From assembly GCA_003990955.1 (NCBI GenBank), contig BIFV01000013.1, positions 147,101 through 211,100 of the forward strand: a stretch of DNA of 64,000 bases, written 5' to 3'. A program made the translations under genes and the position numbers. The notes beneath the pieces are model-generated. The model worked only from the letters and a program-made list of their open reading frames with translations. It made no database searches and was not told where the DNA came from. Source of the stretch: Sporomusaceae bacterium FL31 (GTDB taxonomy: Bacteria > Bacillota > Negativicutes > DSM-1736 > Dendrosporobacteraceae). Every line of letters begins with the position of its first letter. The first letter of the stretch is position 1. Positions 1 through 8,129 of the stretch are shown here, piece by piece.

Positions 1-1
1 T

Positions 2-40
2 CAAAGAGCCTTTCTTTTTTGAAAAGGCTCTTTGTTTTTT
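2..40 (+). terminator. Intrinsic terminator of an upstream gene
   Basis: A perfect 12-bp stem (2-13 with 23-34) is followed by six T. It ends a gene that lies before the window. Confidence 0.85.
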
Positions 41-143
41 AGTACATAATAAGCAAAAGTGAAAATGGGTAATATATCCTATCGTTTTTTAGTATGGAAG
101 TATGATATAACTAAAGTGTAATATTTACATAAGAGGTGAATTT

Positions 144-908
144 ATGGTAAAAAGAATCAGTCTGATATTGCTTTTTTTGATTCTAATGACTGCTAATGCA
201 ATAGCAGCATCATTGGACCGGGAAATCAAAGCAGATTTGAAGGGGTTTAACGGACAGGTCGGTATCTATGCAAAAAATTTGAAGACGGGTAAGGAAGTAA
301 AATTCAACGAAAATGTTATTTTTCCTACTGCTTCGACAAGTAAATTGGTCGTGGCACTGGCAACTTATCAATATTTATATCCAAATGCCAGCCAGCAACA
401 AAAATATCAATATGAGAACGACATAAGATATATGATGGTAGTTAGTGATAATGCTTCTTTTGATCATTTACTTAACGAAATTAGCAAATCAAAATCAAAT
501 GCACTGACTCAAGTGGTAAAAGATTTACGACTAAAAAAGACACAGATTCATAGCAAAACTGCATTTGAGAAATATGACTATCATAGCGTCACAACTCCTG
601 GTGAAATGGGGAAAGTGTTTGAAAATATTTTTCTGGGCAAGTATTTAGATAAGCAAAGAACAAATGACTTGAAGTATTATCTTGCCAACACTATTTTCTC
701 TGATGAGATACCACGCTATATGTTGACACCGGTTTATCATAAAGTGGGTCAATTGGACGACGTCGTGTGTGATGTAGGTGTCATTGACGATGGTAAAGAC
801 CAGATTCTAATTAGCGCGTACACGCGGACAGATCAGTCAGAACTTTATGCCAGTGATTTTATCGCCAGTATTTCCGCCAAATTATATAATGAATTACGCC
901 GGAAGTAG
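144..908 (+). CDS. Exported class A beta-lactamase-like serine hydrolase
   Basis: A 254-aa protein with an N-terminal signal peptide ending near AIAA (residues 19-22). It has the serine-hydrolase triad of the class A beta-lactamase/PBP fold: SxxK (S64-T-S-K67), SDN (101-103) and a KTG-equivalent K200-V-G. A TTP..M motif (about 150-155) matches the helix after the omega loop. I see no clear ExxLN omega-loop glutamate before it, and that stretch is short, so beta-lactam hydrolysis is doubtful. A cell-wall or peptide hydrolase outside the membrane is more likely. AGAGGTGA precedes the ATG. The next gene starts 8 nt after the stop and is also wall-directed, so the two probably form one operon. 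Confidence 0.75.
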   Translation: MVKRISLILLFLILMTANAIAASLDREIKADLKGFNGQVGIYAKNLKTGKEVKFNENVIFPTASTSKLVVALATYQYLYPNASQQQKYQYENDIRYMMVVSDNASFDHLLNEISKSKSNALTQVVKDLRLKKTQIHSKTAFEKYDYHSVTTPGEMGKVFENIFLGKYLDKQRTNDLKYYLANTIFSDEIPRYMLTPVYHKVGQLDDVVCDVGVIDDGKDQILISAYTRTDQSELYASDFIASISAKLYNELRRK

Positions 909-916
909 GTGTTCAC

Positions 917-1540
917 ATGCACTTGAAAAGGATTATCCTAGTCATTGCCATTGTTATCATTTCTCTGCAATCGATTGTTTGGGCGGCTGATATCCAGATA
1001 TCTACTCGGTATGGCATGAGCGGCGACAATGTACGGTTAATTCAGAAGTATCTAACCAAAGCCGGCTTTTTTAACGGGAAAGCTGATGGGGTTTTTGGGA
1101 AAAAGACATTATTGGCGGTAAAGGAGTTTCAAGCGGCTGCAGGACTTCCGGCAGATGGGCTGGTTGGAGGCATAACTTTAAAAGCATTACGCAGCTATAA
1201 TCCAGCGGCTGCGCCTAAAAAGCATAATAAGCCTGCCGGACAATCTGGATATTATCAGCCCTCCGGCACTGTCATTTCAATGACTGCCACAGCTTATACC
1301 CGTTATGACGAGGGATGTACTGACTATACTTATCGGGGAAATTATCTCAGACGCGGGTTGGTTGCTGTTGATCCGGCAGTCATTCCGCTGGGGACCAAAC
1401 TTTACATACCAGGGTACGGAAATGCTATAGCGGATGATATTGGGGGAGCTATAAAAGGCAATCGCATTGATTTAGCTATGGATACTCTTGATGAGGCTTT
1501 TCAATTTGGAGTTCGATCAGTGAATGTTGTTATTTTATAA
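917..1540 (+). CDS. Secreted peptidoglycan-binding, 3D-domain protein
   Basis: 207 aa. A signal peptide (about 1-24) is followed by a PG_binding_1 repeat (about 33-80, with the GDNVRLIQKYL and ADGVFGKKT signatures) and a C-terminal 3D domain (about 120-207). The 3D domain shows AVDPAVIPLGT, a DD pair and IDLAMDT, the conserved aspartates of the MltA/YocH-like fold that acts on peptidoglycan. A proline- and lysine-rich linker joins the domains. The function is probably wall remodelling, perhaps in germination or growth. The substrate cannot be told from sequence. It is co-transcribed with the serine hydrolase before it and is followed by a terminator. Confidence 0.8.
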   Translation: MHLKRIILVIAIVIISLQSIVWAADIQISTRYGMSGDNVRLIQKYLTKAGFFNGKADGVFGKKTLLAVKEFQAAAGLPADGLVGGITLKALRSYNPAAAPKKHNKPAGQSGYYQPSGTVISMTATAYTRYDEGCTDYTYRGNYLRRGLVAVDPAVIPLGTKLYIPGYGNAIADDIGGAIKGNRIDLAMDTLDEAFQFGVRSVNVVIL

Positions 1541-1563
1541 CCGCTGCGGCGGTTTATTTTTTT
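1539..1563 (+). terminator. Intrinsic terminator
   Basis: AACCGC/GCGGTT stem followed by a T-rich run, directly after the stop codon of the 3D-domain gene. Confidence 0.8.
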
Positions 1564-1629
1564 GTGGATACGCAGCATTTTTATGCGGCATTATTTGATT
1601 ATTTTGCCAACAGCAGGAACTTGCAGTCC

Positions 1630-1842
1630 TCATCGCAAATAACTATGATCATAGAGATAAGCAAACAAGTGGGAAGTCAACGGGTTCTATACCCCAAATG
1701 ACGCGGTCGCACCACTGTAATCAGACAGAAGCATCTGCAGCCAGGACCGCCTGTTTGTACTGTTATCGTATCTTCGCGCCTGAGGTACGCTGACAGCTGG
1801 AGAGTTACAGCAATACCTAGCTTTTGGGGCTAGGTGTTTTTT
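1630..1842 (+). promoter_or_regulatory. Cobalamin riboswitch with terminator
   Basis: The 328-nt gap before cblT holds a leader with cobalamin-aptamer hallmarks: GGGAAG near 1671, CACCACTGTAA near 1710 (B12-box-like), and GCCAGGACCGCCTG at 1740-1753, which resembles the usual GCCAGGAGACCTGCC. A strong terminator follows (stem 1815-1821 with 1829-1835, then TTTTTT), 12 nt before the RBS. I infer that cobalamin binding stops transcription of cblT-cblS. The exact aptamer start is uncertain, and 1564-1629 shows nothing else. Confidence 0.7.
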
Positions 1843-1868
1843 AATCCTATTTTGGGGGAGATGATAGC

Positions 1869-2387
1869 TTGGAAGTTCGAAAGATAGTATTATCAGCATT
1901 TTTTATTGCGTTATCTTTTGTTGGTGCCAACATCAAGATTATGGGCACTATTGCTTTTGATTCCATGCCGGGATTTCTGGGGGCACTTATACTTGGACCT
2001 GTCTATGGTGCCTGTATTGGCGCATTCGGACATTTCCTGACAGCCTTGTTAGCCGGCTTTTATCTGACACCGCCAGTCCATGCCATTATTATGATTACAA
2101 TGGGCGTAACAATGGCTGTATTTGCAGCAGTCTATCGAAAGTTTGAAAAAAATAATAGGTTTTCTTGGTTGGGCGCTTTGGTAGCAGGCTTAGGCGCAGT
2201 CATGATGAATGGTCCAATTGGACTTTTGGTTTTGACGCCGTTACTTTTACCTGTTATGGGAAAAGCCGGGATGATGTCATTATTGCCAGTGCTATCCACT
2301 GTTGCGGCATTAAACATTTTGGTTGCTTTGTTGCTTTATTGGCTGCTGCAGGGAAAAATAAAGCCAGCTGCAACTCGTAGACCATGA
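1869..2387 (+). CDS. cblT: ECF transporter S component, probable alpha-ribazole transporter
   Basis: A 172-aa integral membrane protein with about five hydrophobic segments and the short N-terminal MEVRKIVLSAFFIAL helix typical of ECF S components. These bind a vitamin and use a shared energising module encoded elsewhere. The start is TTG with GGGGGAG 8 nt upstream. It overlaps the next gene by ATGA, so translation is coupled. A B12 riboswitch upstream and a PurM-like kinase downstream match the known CblT-CblS pair, which salvages alpha-ribazole for cobamide assembly. Substrate is assigned from context. Another corrinoid precursor such as dimethylbenzimidazole is possible. Confidence 0.75.
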   Translation: MEVRKIVLSAFFIALSFVGANIKIMGTIAFDSMPGFLGALILGPVYGACIGAFGHFLTALLAGFYLTPPVHAIIMITMGVTMAVFAAVYRKFEKNNRFSWLGALVAGLGAVMMNGPIGLLVLTPLLLPVMGKAGMMSLLPVLSTVAALNILVALLLYWLLQGKIKPAATRRP

Positions 2388-3136
2388 AGATTAGTAAAGT
2401 CAGAGATTTAACTCTAGTGAAAATTGATGAACATAAAACGCTGGTTATTGCCTGTGATAGCTGCGGTGGTGTTGGGATGAAGGAAGGGGATGCTTTAAAA
2501 GTATCACCCCGGATTACAGGAAAATTTACTGCCAGAGTTGCTCTGTTCGAAGTGTTGTGTGCCGGGGCAGAGGTTGTTTGTCTGACCAATAACGTTTGTA
2601 ATGAAATGGATGATACCGGGCAGCAAGTGCGAAAAGGCATTATTGAGGAATTAGAAGCCGCTGGAGTTGATCAAATTGTCCTCACTGGCAGTACCGAGGA
2701 GAACTTCCCAACTATTTCAACTGGGATTGGTATTACCGTATTGGGTATTGCAGCTAGTCCACAGCTAAAAGTCAACCAAATCCATCAGGATGCTGCTCTG
2801 GTAGTTATCGGGCAGCCCAAGGTAGGGACCGAGATATTAGCCTGTCAGCCTGGGGAAATCGTCGATTATAATACCATTAGATATCTATTGGCACAGCCTG
2901 AGGTGTGTGAAATCGTTCCTGTGGGATCCAAAGGAATTTATTATGAGGCTCAGCAATTAGCCGAGTGTAATGATGTCCAGCTCATCTTAAAACAAGACAT
3001 TAAGCCGGATATCAAAAAGTCTGCAGGCCCGTGCTCTACTATTCTGGTTGCCGTAAAGGAAGCCGGACTGGCTTCAATTACGGCATTGCCTTATTCTGCA
3101 GTAATTGGAAAGATTGTGCAAAAAAATAGGCTTTAA
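2384..3136 (+). CDS. cblS: PurM-like protein, probable alpha-ribazole kinase
   Basis: 250 aa with a PurM/AIR-synthase-like N-terminus (IACDSCGGVGMKEGD, about residues 23-37) and a core resembling the ATP-binding PurM and thiamine-phosphate kinase fold. In CblS enzymes this domain phosphorylates alpha-ribazole to alpha-ribazole phosphate, the lower-ligand precursor of cobalamin. The start codon overlaps the cblT stop codon, and the pair lies behind a cobalamin riboswitch, which supports the role. No terminator is obvious after it. A general AIR-synthase-related protein of other function is the main alternative. Confidence 0.72.
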   Translation: MKISKVRDLTLVKIDEHKTLVIACDSCGGVGMKEGDALKVSPRITGKFTARVALFEVLCAGAEVVCLTNNVCNEMDDTGQQVRKGIIEELEAAGVDQIVLTGSTEENFPTISTGIGITVLGIAASPQLKVNQIHQDAALVVIGQPKVGTEILACQPGEIVDYNTIRYLLAQPEVCEIVPVGSKGIYYEAQQLAECNDVQLILKQDIKPDIKKSAGPCSTILVAVKEAGLASITALPYSAVIGKIVQKNRL

Positions 3137-3205
3137 TCGCGTATTGATGGAGCTGGATGGTTTATAATATAGACAGAATAACATTATTTGAAAGGAGTCA
3201 TCATC

Positions 3206-3601
3206 ATGAATGAAGTGCTTCAATTCCTTAGTGAGAATCCAACTTTTTATCTTGCAACCGTAGAGGGGAATATTCCCAAGGTACGTCCTTTTGGCTTTGT
3301 GATGAATTATCAAAATAAGCTGTATTTTTGTACAAGCAATCAAAAAGATGTTTATAAGCAGCTTAAAGCAAACCCGCATTTTGAAGTTTCAACAGTTTCG
3401 AAGACCAATGAATGGTTACGATTAAGCGGAAAAGCGGTTTTCAATACCACTCAAGCAACTCAACAAGCTGCATTAGACGCAGCACCATTTCTCAGCAGAA
3501 TGTATGGTGTAAATGATTCTATATTTGAATTATTCTATATTGAAGATGCAGAGGCTACTATACGCAATATGAAGGGTGAAAGCCGTACAATCAAGTTCTA
3601 A
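3206..3601 (+). CDS. Pyridoxamine 5'-phosphate oxidase-like flavin-binding protein
   Basis: 131 aa from ATG 3206, chosen because AAAGGAG lies 8 nt upstream; a TTG at 3188 has no RBS. The sequence (FLSENPTFYLATVEGNIPK, VRPFGFVM, LYFCTSNQKDVYKQL) matches the small split-barrel PNPOx-like family that binds FMN or a related cofactor. Members act as cytosolic flavin reductases or have unknown substrates. It is a single-gene unit ended by a terminator. The substrate cannot be given. Confidence 0.8.
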   Translation: MNEVLQFLSENPTFYLATVEGNIPKVRPFGFVMNYQNKLYFCTSNQKDVYKQLKANPHFEVSTVSKTNEWLRLSGKAVFNTTQATQQAALDAAPFLSRMYGVNDSIFELFYIEDAEATIRNMKGESRTIKF

Positions 3602-3646
3602 TCGTCGCGCCGATACGACAGTTTCATAGTGCTCTACATACAATTG

Positions 3647-3679
3647 AAGCCTGTGCGAACCATTTTTGCACAGGCTTTT
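3647..3679 (+). terminator. Intrinsic terminator
   Basis: Perfect 10-bp stem (3647-3656 with 3668-3677) with T residues after it. Confidence 0.8.
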
Positions 3680-3771
3680 GTATCCTTCTAGGTTTCTTAA
3701 ATGGAAATCATGCTTTTTGATAAACCTAAAAGGGATATTGAGAACTCGGTCATAAAGGAGGTTCATAAAGA

Positions 3772-4542
3772 ATGATGCAGGTAAGGGCGTTAGGTGTGGG
3801 CGGGGCATTTACTAACCGATTCTACCAAACAAATTACTTGGTAGAGTTTTCGGGATTTCGGCTGCTGATTGATTTAGGATCAACACTGCGCTATAGTTTA
3901 GCAGCTGCAGGATATACAGCTAAGGAGATCGATGCTGTTGCGCTCACTCATTTTCATTCTGATCATGTTGGTGGATTGGAAGAATTCTCGCAGCGCTGCC
4001 GCTATTTGTATCAATATCAGCCTAGTATTTATGGGATGCCAGATCAAATTTCGCTGTTGTCAAACTTATTTGCATTACACGGTACAACCCCGGAGGATTA
4101 TCTTAAAGTAAAGGTCGTAACAGAGGGGAATTCCATTATTATAAAGGCAATAGAGGGGATACAATATCGGCTGGACTATTATTCAACGCTGGGATTGCAT
4201 GCCGAAGTTACCAGCAATTATATTGTGTGCCTCCGTCGGATCGATCGGGGAAACAAAACCACCCGGATTGTCATTACAGGAGATATTGGCGCAATCGAGA
4301 AATCAGAATTAGGACAATTGGTAGCGGATCCGGAGACTGTTGCGGTATTTCATGATTGCTCTACAACTGCTTTACCCGTGTCCTCACATCCCAACTTAGA
4401 GCAAATGAAGCGTTTCTATCCGTATGAGCAGCGGAGTAAGATTTATGTCATTCATTATGGGGACAATATTGATAACTGGATCGATAGAATTGAGGAGGCG
4501 GGATTTCAAATAGCCATTCAAGGAGAGGTTATTGAATTCTAG
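3772..4542 (+). CDS. MBL-fold metallohydrolase
   Basis: 256 aa with a complete metallo-beta-lactamase signature: THFHSDHVGG (about 60-69), giving the HxHxDH metal ligands; a later VITGDIGA aspartate; and terminal histidines in HDCST and VIHYGDN. The N-terminus (RALGVGGAFTNRFYQTNYLV) resembles RNase Z-like and coenzyme PQQ synthesis B-like hydrolases. It is a likely cytosolic zinc hydrolase of unknown substrate. AAGGAGG stands 10 nt before the ATG. It has no clear functional link to the moaA gene downstream. Confidence 0.78.
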   Translation: MMQVRALGVGGAFTNRFYQTNYLVEFSGFRLLIDLGSTLRYSLAAAGYTAKEIDAVALTHFHSDHVGGLEEFSQRCRYLYQYQPSIYGMPDQISLLSNLFALHGTTPEDYLKVKVVTEGNSIIIKAIEGIQYRLDYYSTLGLHAEVTSNYIVCLRRIDRGNKTTRIVITGDIGAIEKSELGQLVADPETVAVFHDCSTTALPVSSHPNLEQMKRFYPYEQRSKIYVIHYGDNIDNWIDRIEEAGFQIAIQGEVIEF

Positions 4543-4712
4543 GAATATAAAAAAGTTGTGACATTATGCAAATAGAGCAAATAAATAAAGGGAAGATGTT
4601 ACTTGTGGGAGTGACCTATCCCTTTACAACTTAAAGCTGTTTATGCTACATTCTAGATGAATGATGTAGTTGTCATATAAATGGAATTATGGGAACTTGG
4701 AAGGATGAGATA

Positions 4713-5681
4713 ATGGATAGCTTATATGATGCGACAGGAAGGCATATTCATTATTTGCGTGTGTCAGTAACTGATCGATGTAATTTTCGCTGCCGTTATT
4801 GCATGCCAGAAAAAACACAATGGCTTGAATCTGAACATATTTTGAGTGATGAAGAATTATTGCGGATTATTGGTGCTTTTGCTCAATTAGGTGTGAATAA
4901 AGTTCGTATTACTGGCGGTGAGCCCTTAGTAAGGAGCAATATTATTCCATTTCTAAGTCATGTAGCCGCAATTCCCGGAATTAGAGAATTGGTGCTTACA
5001 ACCAACGGGAGCCAATTGGACAAGTATGCCAAATCTCTGCGCCAAATTGGCGTGAAGCGTCTTAATATCAGTTTAGATACCTTACAACGTGAACGGTTTA
5101 AGCAATTGACAGGACAAGACGCGCTTCAATGTGTCTTGGCGGGGATTAGAGCTGCCCAAGCTGCGGGGATTTCTTCGATAAAGATCAATATGGTTGTAAT
5201 GAAAAATGTTAATTCAGATGAATTGGCTGATTTTGCTGCATTAACGATGAAATATCCCTATCAGATTCGCTTTATTGAATATATGCCGTTTATTTCTGGA
5301 ACTGATTATCTAATGACAGCTAATGAAATGAAAGATCAATTGCAGGTGGCTGGATTTCATGAACTTATCCCGGAGGCTAGTGATCAATCGGTAGCGCAAA
5401 TCTATCGTCTTACGGATGCTAAAGGGACAATTGGTTTTATTACACCAATGTCGCGCCATTTTTGTTATTCATGCAATCGCATTCGTTTGACAGCTGACGG
5501 CTATCTCAAGCCGTGCTTATTGGCAAACCAAGAGTATCTATTGCGGGAGGATTTGCGGGCAGGCCTATCAGATGCGGACTTGCTGCAAAAAATTAGAAAT
5601 GTTATCTTAAATAAGCCCAGCCAGTATGATTTAAGCAATGGTAAAAAAAATGATCGCAGTATGGTACGTATTGGCGGCTAA
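4713..5681 (+). CDS. moaA: GTP 3',8-cyclase, molybdenum cofactor synthesis
   Basis: A radical-SAM enzyme that, with MoaC, turns GTP into cyclic pyranopterin monophosphate, the first step of molybdenum cofactor synthesis. The N-terminal cluster motif is CNFRCRYC. The C-terminal cluster motif has the spacing C-x2-C-x13-C (FCYSCNRIRLTADG then KPCL). The protein ends in the characteristic Gly-Gly tail. The ATG at 4713 (322 aa) is preferred because GGAAGGATGAG precedes it; an in-frame ATG at 4689 lacks an RBS. It stands alone, without other moa genes, but the window also encodes two molybdenum hydroxylases. Confidence 0.95.
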   Translation: MDSLYDATGRHIHYLRVSVTDRCNFRCRYCMPEKTQWLESEHILSDEELLRIIGAFAQLGVNKVRITGGEPLVRSNIIPFLSHVAAIPGIRELVLTTNGSQLDKYAKSLRQIGVKRLNISLDTLQRERFKQLTGQDALQCVLAGIRAAQAAGISSIKINMVVMKNVNSDELADFAALTMKYPYQIRFIEYMPFISGTDYLMTANEMKDQLQVAGFHELIPEASDQSVAQIYRLTDAKGTIGFITPMSRHFCYSCNRIRLTADGYLKPCLLANQEYLLREDLRAGLSDADLLQKIRNVILNKPSQYDLSNGKKNDRSMVRIGG

Positions 5682-5708
5682 TAAAGTTAAGCTGTGTAGA
5701 GAGTCGAG

Positions 5709-5739
5709 AAAAGTCTTTCCATTTTGGAAAGACTTTTTT
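5709..5739 (+). terminator. Intrinsic terminator of moaA
   Basis: 10-bp perfect stem (5711-5720 with 5726-5735) and a T-run. Confidence 0.85.
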
Positions 5740-5791
5740 GTATTAAACCATCCATCCATTAAAAAAACAACTGGATGATCAGTTACACAAG

Positions 5792-5821
5792 CTCAATCAT
5801 CCGGAAAGCTGGATGATTGAG
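5792..5821. repeat. 11-bp inverted repeat
   Basis: CTCAATCATCC (5792-5802) and its exact complement (5811-5821) around an 8-nt loop. A third CTGGATGAT copy is at 5771. There is no T-run, so it may be an operator or a second hairpin after moaA. Confidence 0.5.
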
Positions 5822-5921
5822 TTAAATAAATTGGAACATGCAATTTATACTTTTTGATTATACTAGGAAGGCTATTTAGTAAAAAGTTATGCTAATAATA
5901 AAAACGAAGGGGTAGGTCCGA

Positions 5922-6359
5922 GTGTCTATTAATATTTACATCAATTTTAATGGAAACTGCCGTGAAGCAGTGGCTTTCTATGCGAAGGTTTTTGGTGCTG
6001 AGCAGCCACAAATTATGTCTTTCAGCGATATACCTGAAGATCCTCAGTTTGCGCTTTCGGAAAAAGAAAAAAATTTGGTTATGCATACTTATTTACACAT
6101 TCATGGCAGCAAGGTCATGTTTTCTGATGTTTTACCTGGCATTCCTTATGTAGCTGGCAATAACATCAGTCTGACAATCATAAGCAAAGATAAGGCTGAA
6201 CTGAAAAGGTTATTTGATCAGTTAAAAGAAGAGGGACATGTGGAGCTGGAACTGCAAGAAACTTTCTGGAGCCAATATTACGGCTATGTAACAGATAAGT
6301 TTGGGATTCAATGGCAGCTAAATTTTGATCAGTTGTCAGATTCAAAACTATCCACTTAA
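5922..6359 (+). CDS. VOC-superfamily (PhnB/glyoxalase-like) protein
   Basis: 145 aa from GTG with GAAGGGGTAGG upstream. It resembles PhnB-type VOC proteins: INFNGNCREAVAFYAKVFG at the N-terminus, a central MFSDVLPG and a C-terminal FWSQYYGYVTDKFGIQW. These small cytosolic proteins pair two beta-alpha-beta-beta-beta units around a possible metal site. No enzymatic role can be assigned. It is a single-gene unit with a terminator shared with the convergent regulator. Confidence 0.8.
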   Translation: MSINIYINFNGNCREAVAFYAKVFGAEQPQIMSFSDIPEDPQFALSEKEKNLVMHTYLHIHGSKVMFSDVLPGIPYVAGNNISLTIISKDKAELKRLFDQLKEEGHVELELQETFWSQYYGYVTDKFGIQWQLNFDQLSDSKLST

Positions 6360-6363
6360 TATC

Positions 6364-6397
6364 AAAATCCTGCTGTTCAATGAACAGCAGGATTTTT
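6364..6397. terminator. Bidirectional terminator
   Basis: A 16-bp stem (6364-6379 with 6381-6396), A-rich on the left and T-rich on the right, separates the VOC gene and the convergent MocR gene. Confidence 0.85.
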
Positions 6398-6455
6398 AAT
6401 GTTAAATGACTGATAGCGAGTTATCATCGGGTTTGAGGCAATAATACAGTTCAAG

Positions 6456-7946
6456 TTAGGCGTTATTTAAGGCTTCGTTCAAGATATTGCAAAGAATGTC
6501 CAGAGCTTTTGTTAAATCATCCTTAGATAAATTCGTCCAACATAATCTTAGATGATTTGATTCTGGTTCACCAGGATAAAAAATAGAGCCTGGTAAGAAG
6601 TGTATGCCATGATTGTGAGCAATTGTAAGGAGATTGTCGGCAGATAATTGCGGCGGTAAAGTCAGCCATAGATGCATGCCGCCGTGGATCTTTTGAAACT
6701 TAAATCCCGGACGAAGATTGGCAGTCAGCTTGCTCATAACAAAATTACTTCGATTGGTTAAGGTTTGATTTAGCTTTCTGATGTAGTCTGCAAGCTGTGG
6801 ATTTGAAAATAGCGGGATCAGTGCTTTTTGCAGCCATAACGGAGAGCCGAGATCAGAGATTGACTTTGCTGCCAGCAACCGATTGTAAATAGTGCCGTCA
6901 GCAACGATCACACCCAATCTAAGCCCAGGAAAAAGAAACTTGCTAAAGCCTTTAAGGTAAATGACTCTGCCTGTTTTGTCCAGGGATTTTAGCGTTGGGG
7001 GCGGTTTTATCGCCGATTTATTATTGAACAGAGACAATTCGCGATGGGGATCGTCTTCCAAGAGGAGGATATTATTATTCACGGCAAATTCCAATAAATC
7101 TTTACGGCGGCTTAGCGACATAATGGCTCCGGTAGGGTTCTGATATGTTGGTACGGTATAAATGGCCTTTATATTCATACGAGTTGAAAGTTCTTCCAAT
7201 ATATCAATTCGGATGCCTTCATGATCAATGGGAATTGGCTGTATAAGCGTATGATTAAAGCGGAATACATCAATGGCGCTGGAAAAGCAAGGTGTTTCCA
7301 TGGCAATTATATCTGTAGGCCCCAAAAATGTTCGGGCAAATAGATCCATTCCTTGTTGTGTTCCATTCGTGACAATAAGCTGATGCGGCTGTACGGACAT
7401 TCCTTGCTGTATCAGATAATGACTGATGACCTTAAGAAAGGCAGCATCTCCTTGATAAGGAGAATAATTTCCTAGTGACTGAGGATATTGTTGCAGAGCC
7501 TGCTGAATAGAATTCTGCAGCAACGATAGCGGCAGTAAAGAATGGTGAATAGAAGCTGTAGCCATATCAAGAATTTCTGGTGGCAGGCGCACTCTGCTTT
7601 GGCTCCAGAAGCTTGCCCGGGGAAGATAATCTGGAATGGATAGGTGCCAATTGAAGGGGTCAACTGTTGGCTCATTGGCACTCGGTAAGGTCACATCCTG
7701 CAAGGCAGCATAACTCTTTACGAACGTCCCTTTACCCCGAACTGTTTGAATCAGTCCATCTTTCTCTAGTGCCTTATACACTCTATGGGCTGTCACCAAA
7801 CTGATATTTAAGCTGAGTGCAAGCTGGCGGACTGAAGGAAGAGGATGATCTTTCCCGAGCAGACCTGACCGAATGCGCTGGGCAAATTCCAGTTTTATTT
7901 GCTCTTGTATAGGAACTTTCGAATGGCGGTCAATTGAGATATTCAC
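6456..7946 (-). CDS. MocR-family (GntR plus aminotransferase) transcriptional regulator
   Basis: 496 aa. The N-terminal GntR winged helix (about 1-75: LPSVRQLALSLNISLVTAHRVY, GKGTFV) is followed by a class I aminotransferase-like domain with the PLP lysine in YLKGFSK. MocR proteins use PLP plus a ligand to switch transcription of nearby, often divergent, genes. This gene diverges from a BenE-type permease. The intergenic region holds two copies of GTTATACATGG exactly 20 bp apart, the direct-repeat layout MocR regulators bind. I infer that it controls the permease and itself. The ligand is unknown. Confidence 0.88.
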   Translation of the reverse strand: MNISIDRHSKVPIQEQIKLEFAQRIRSGLLGKDHPLPSVRQLALSLNISLVTAHRVYKALEKDGLIQTVRGKGTFVKSYAALQDVTLPSANEPTVDPFNWHLSIPDYLPRASFWSQSRVRLPPEILDMATASIHHSLLPLSLLQNSIQQALQQYPQSLGNYSPYQGDAAFLKVISHYLIQQGMSVQPHQLIVTNGTQQGMDLFARTFLGPTDIIAMETPCFSSAIDVFRFNHTLIQPIPIDHEGIRIDILEELSTRMNIKAIYTVPTYQNPTGAIMSLSRRKDLLEFAVNNNILLLEDDPHRELSLFNNKSAIKPPPTLKSLDKTGRVIYLKGFSKFLFPGLRLGVIVADGTIYNRLLAAKSISDLGSPLWLQKALIPLFSNPQLADYIRKLNQTLTNRSNFVMSKLTANLRPGFKFQKIHGGMHLWLTLPPQLSADNLLTIAHNHGIHFLPGSIFYPGEPESNHLRLCWTNLSKDDLTKALDILCNILNEALNNA

Positions 7947-7968
7947 TTAGTCACCCCAACTCATTGGT

Positions 7969-7999
7969 GTTATACATGGATGTTGACTGTTATACATGG
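7969..7999. promoter_or_regulatory. Tandem direct repeats, probable MocR operator
   Basis: GTTATACATGG occurs at 7969-7979 and 7989-7999, a two-turn period. A -10-like TATAAT (8014-8019) follows on the permease side. Binding by the adjacent MocR protein is inferred. Confidence 0.6.
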
Positions 8000-8129
8000 C
8001 ATGGATTTATTATTATAATACGATAGAAGCCATCAACACTGCAAGGCTAGTGAACATTGTTGCTGAAAAAATAGTCATCATTGTCGGCTGGGGTGGTGTT
8101 TCATAACATGAGAAAGGTTCGGTGATGGT

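Noticed and set aside
1687..1899. 70-codon ORF on the minus strand
   Set aside because: It lies over the cobalamin riboswitch and cblT start, has no RBS and no protein-like pattern.
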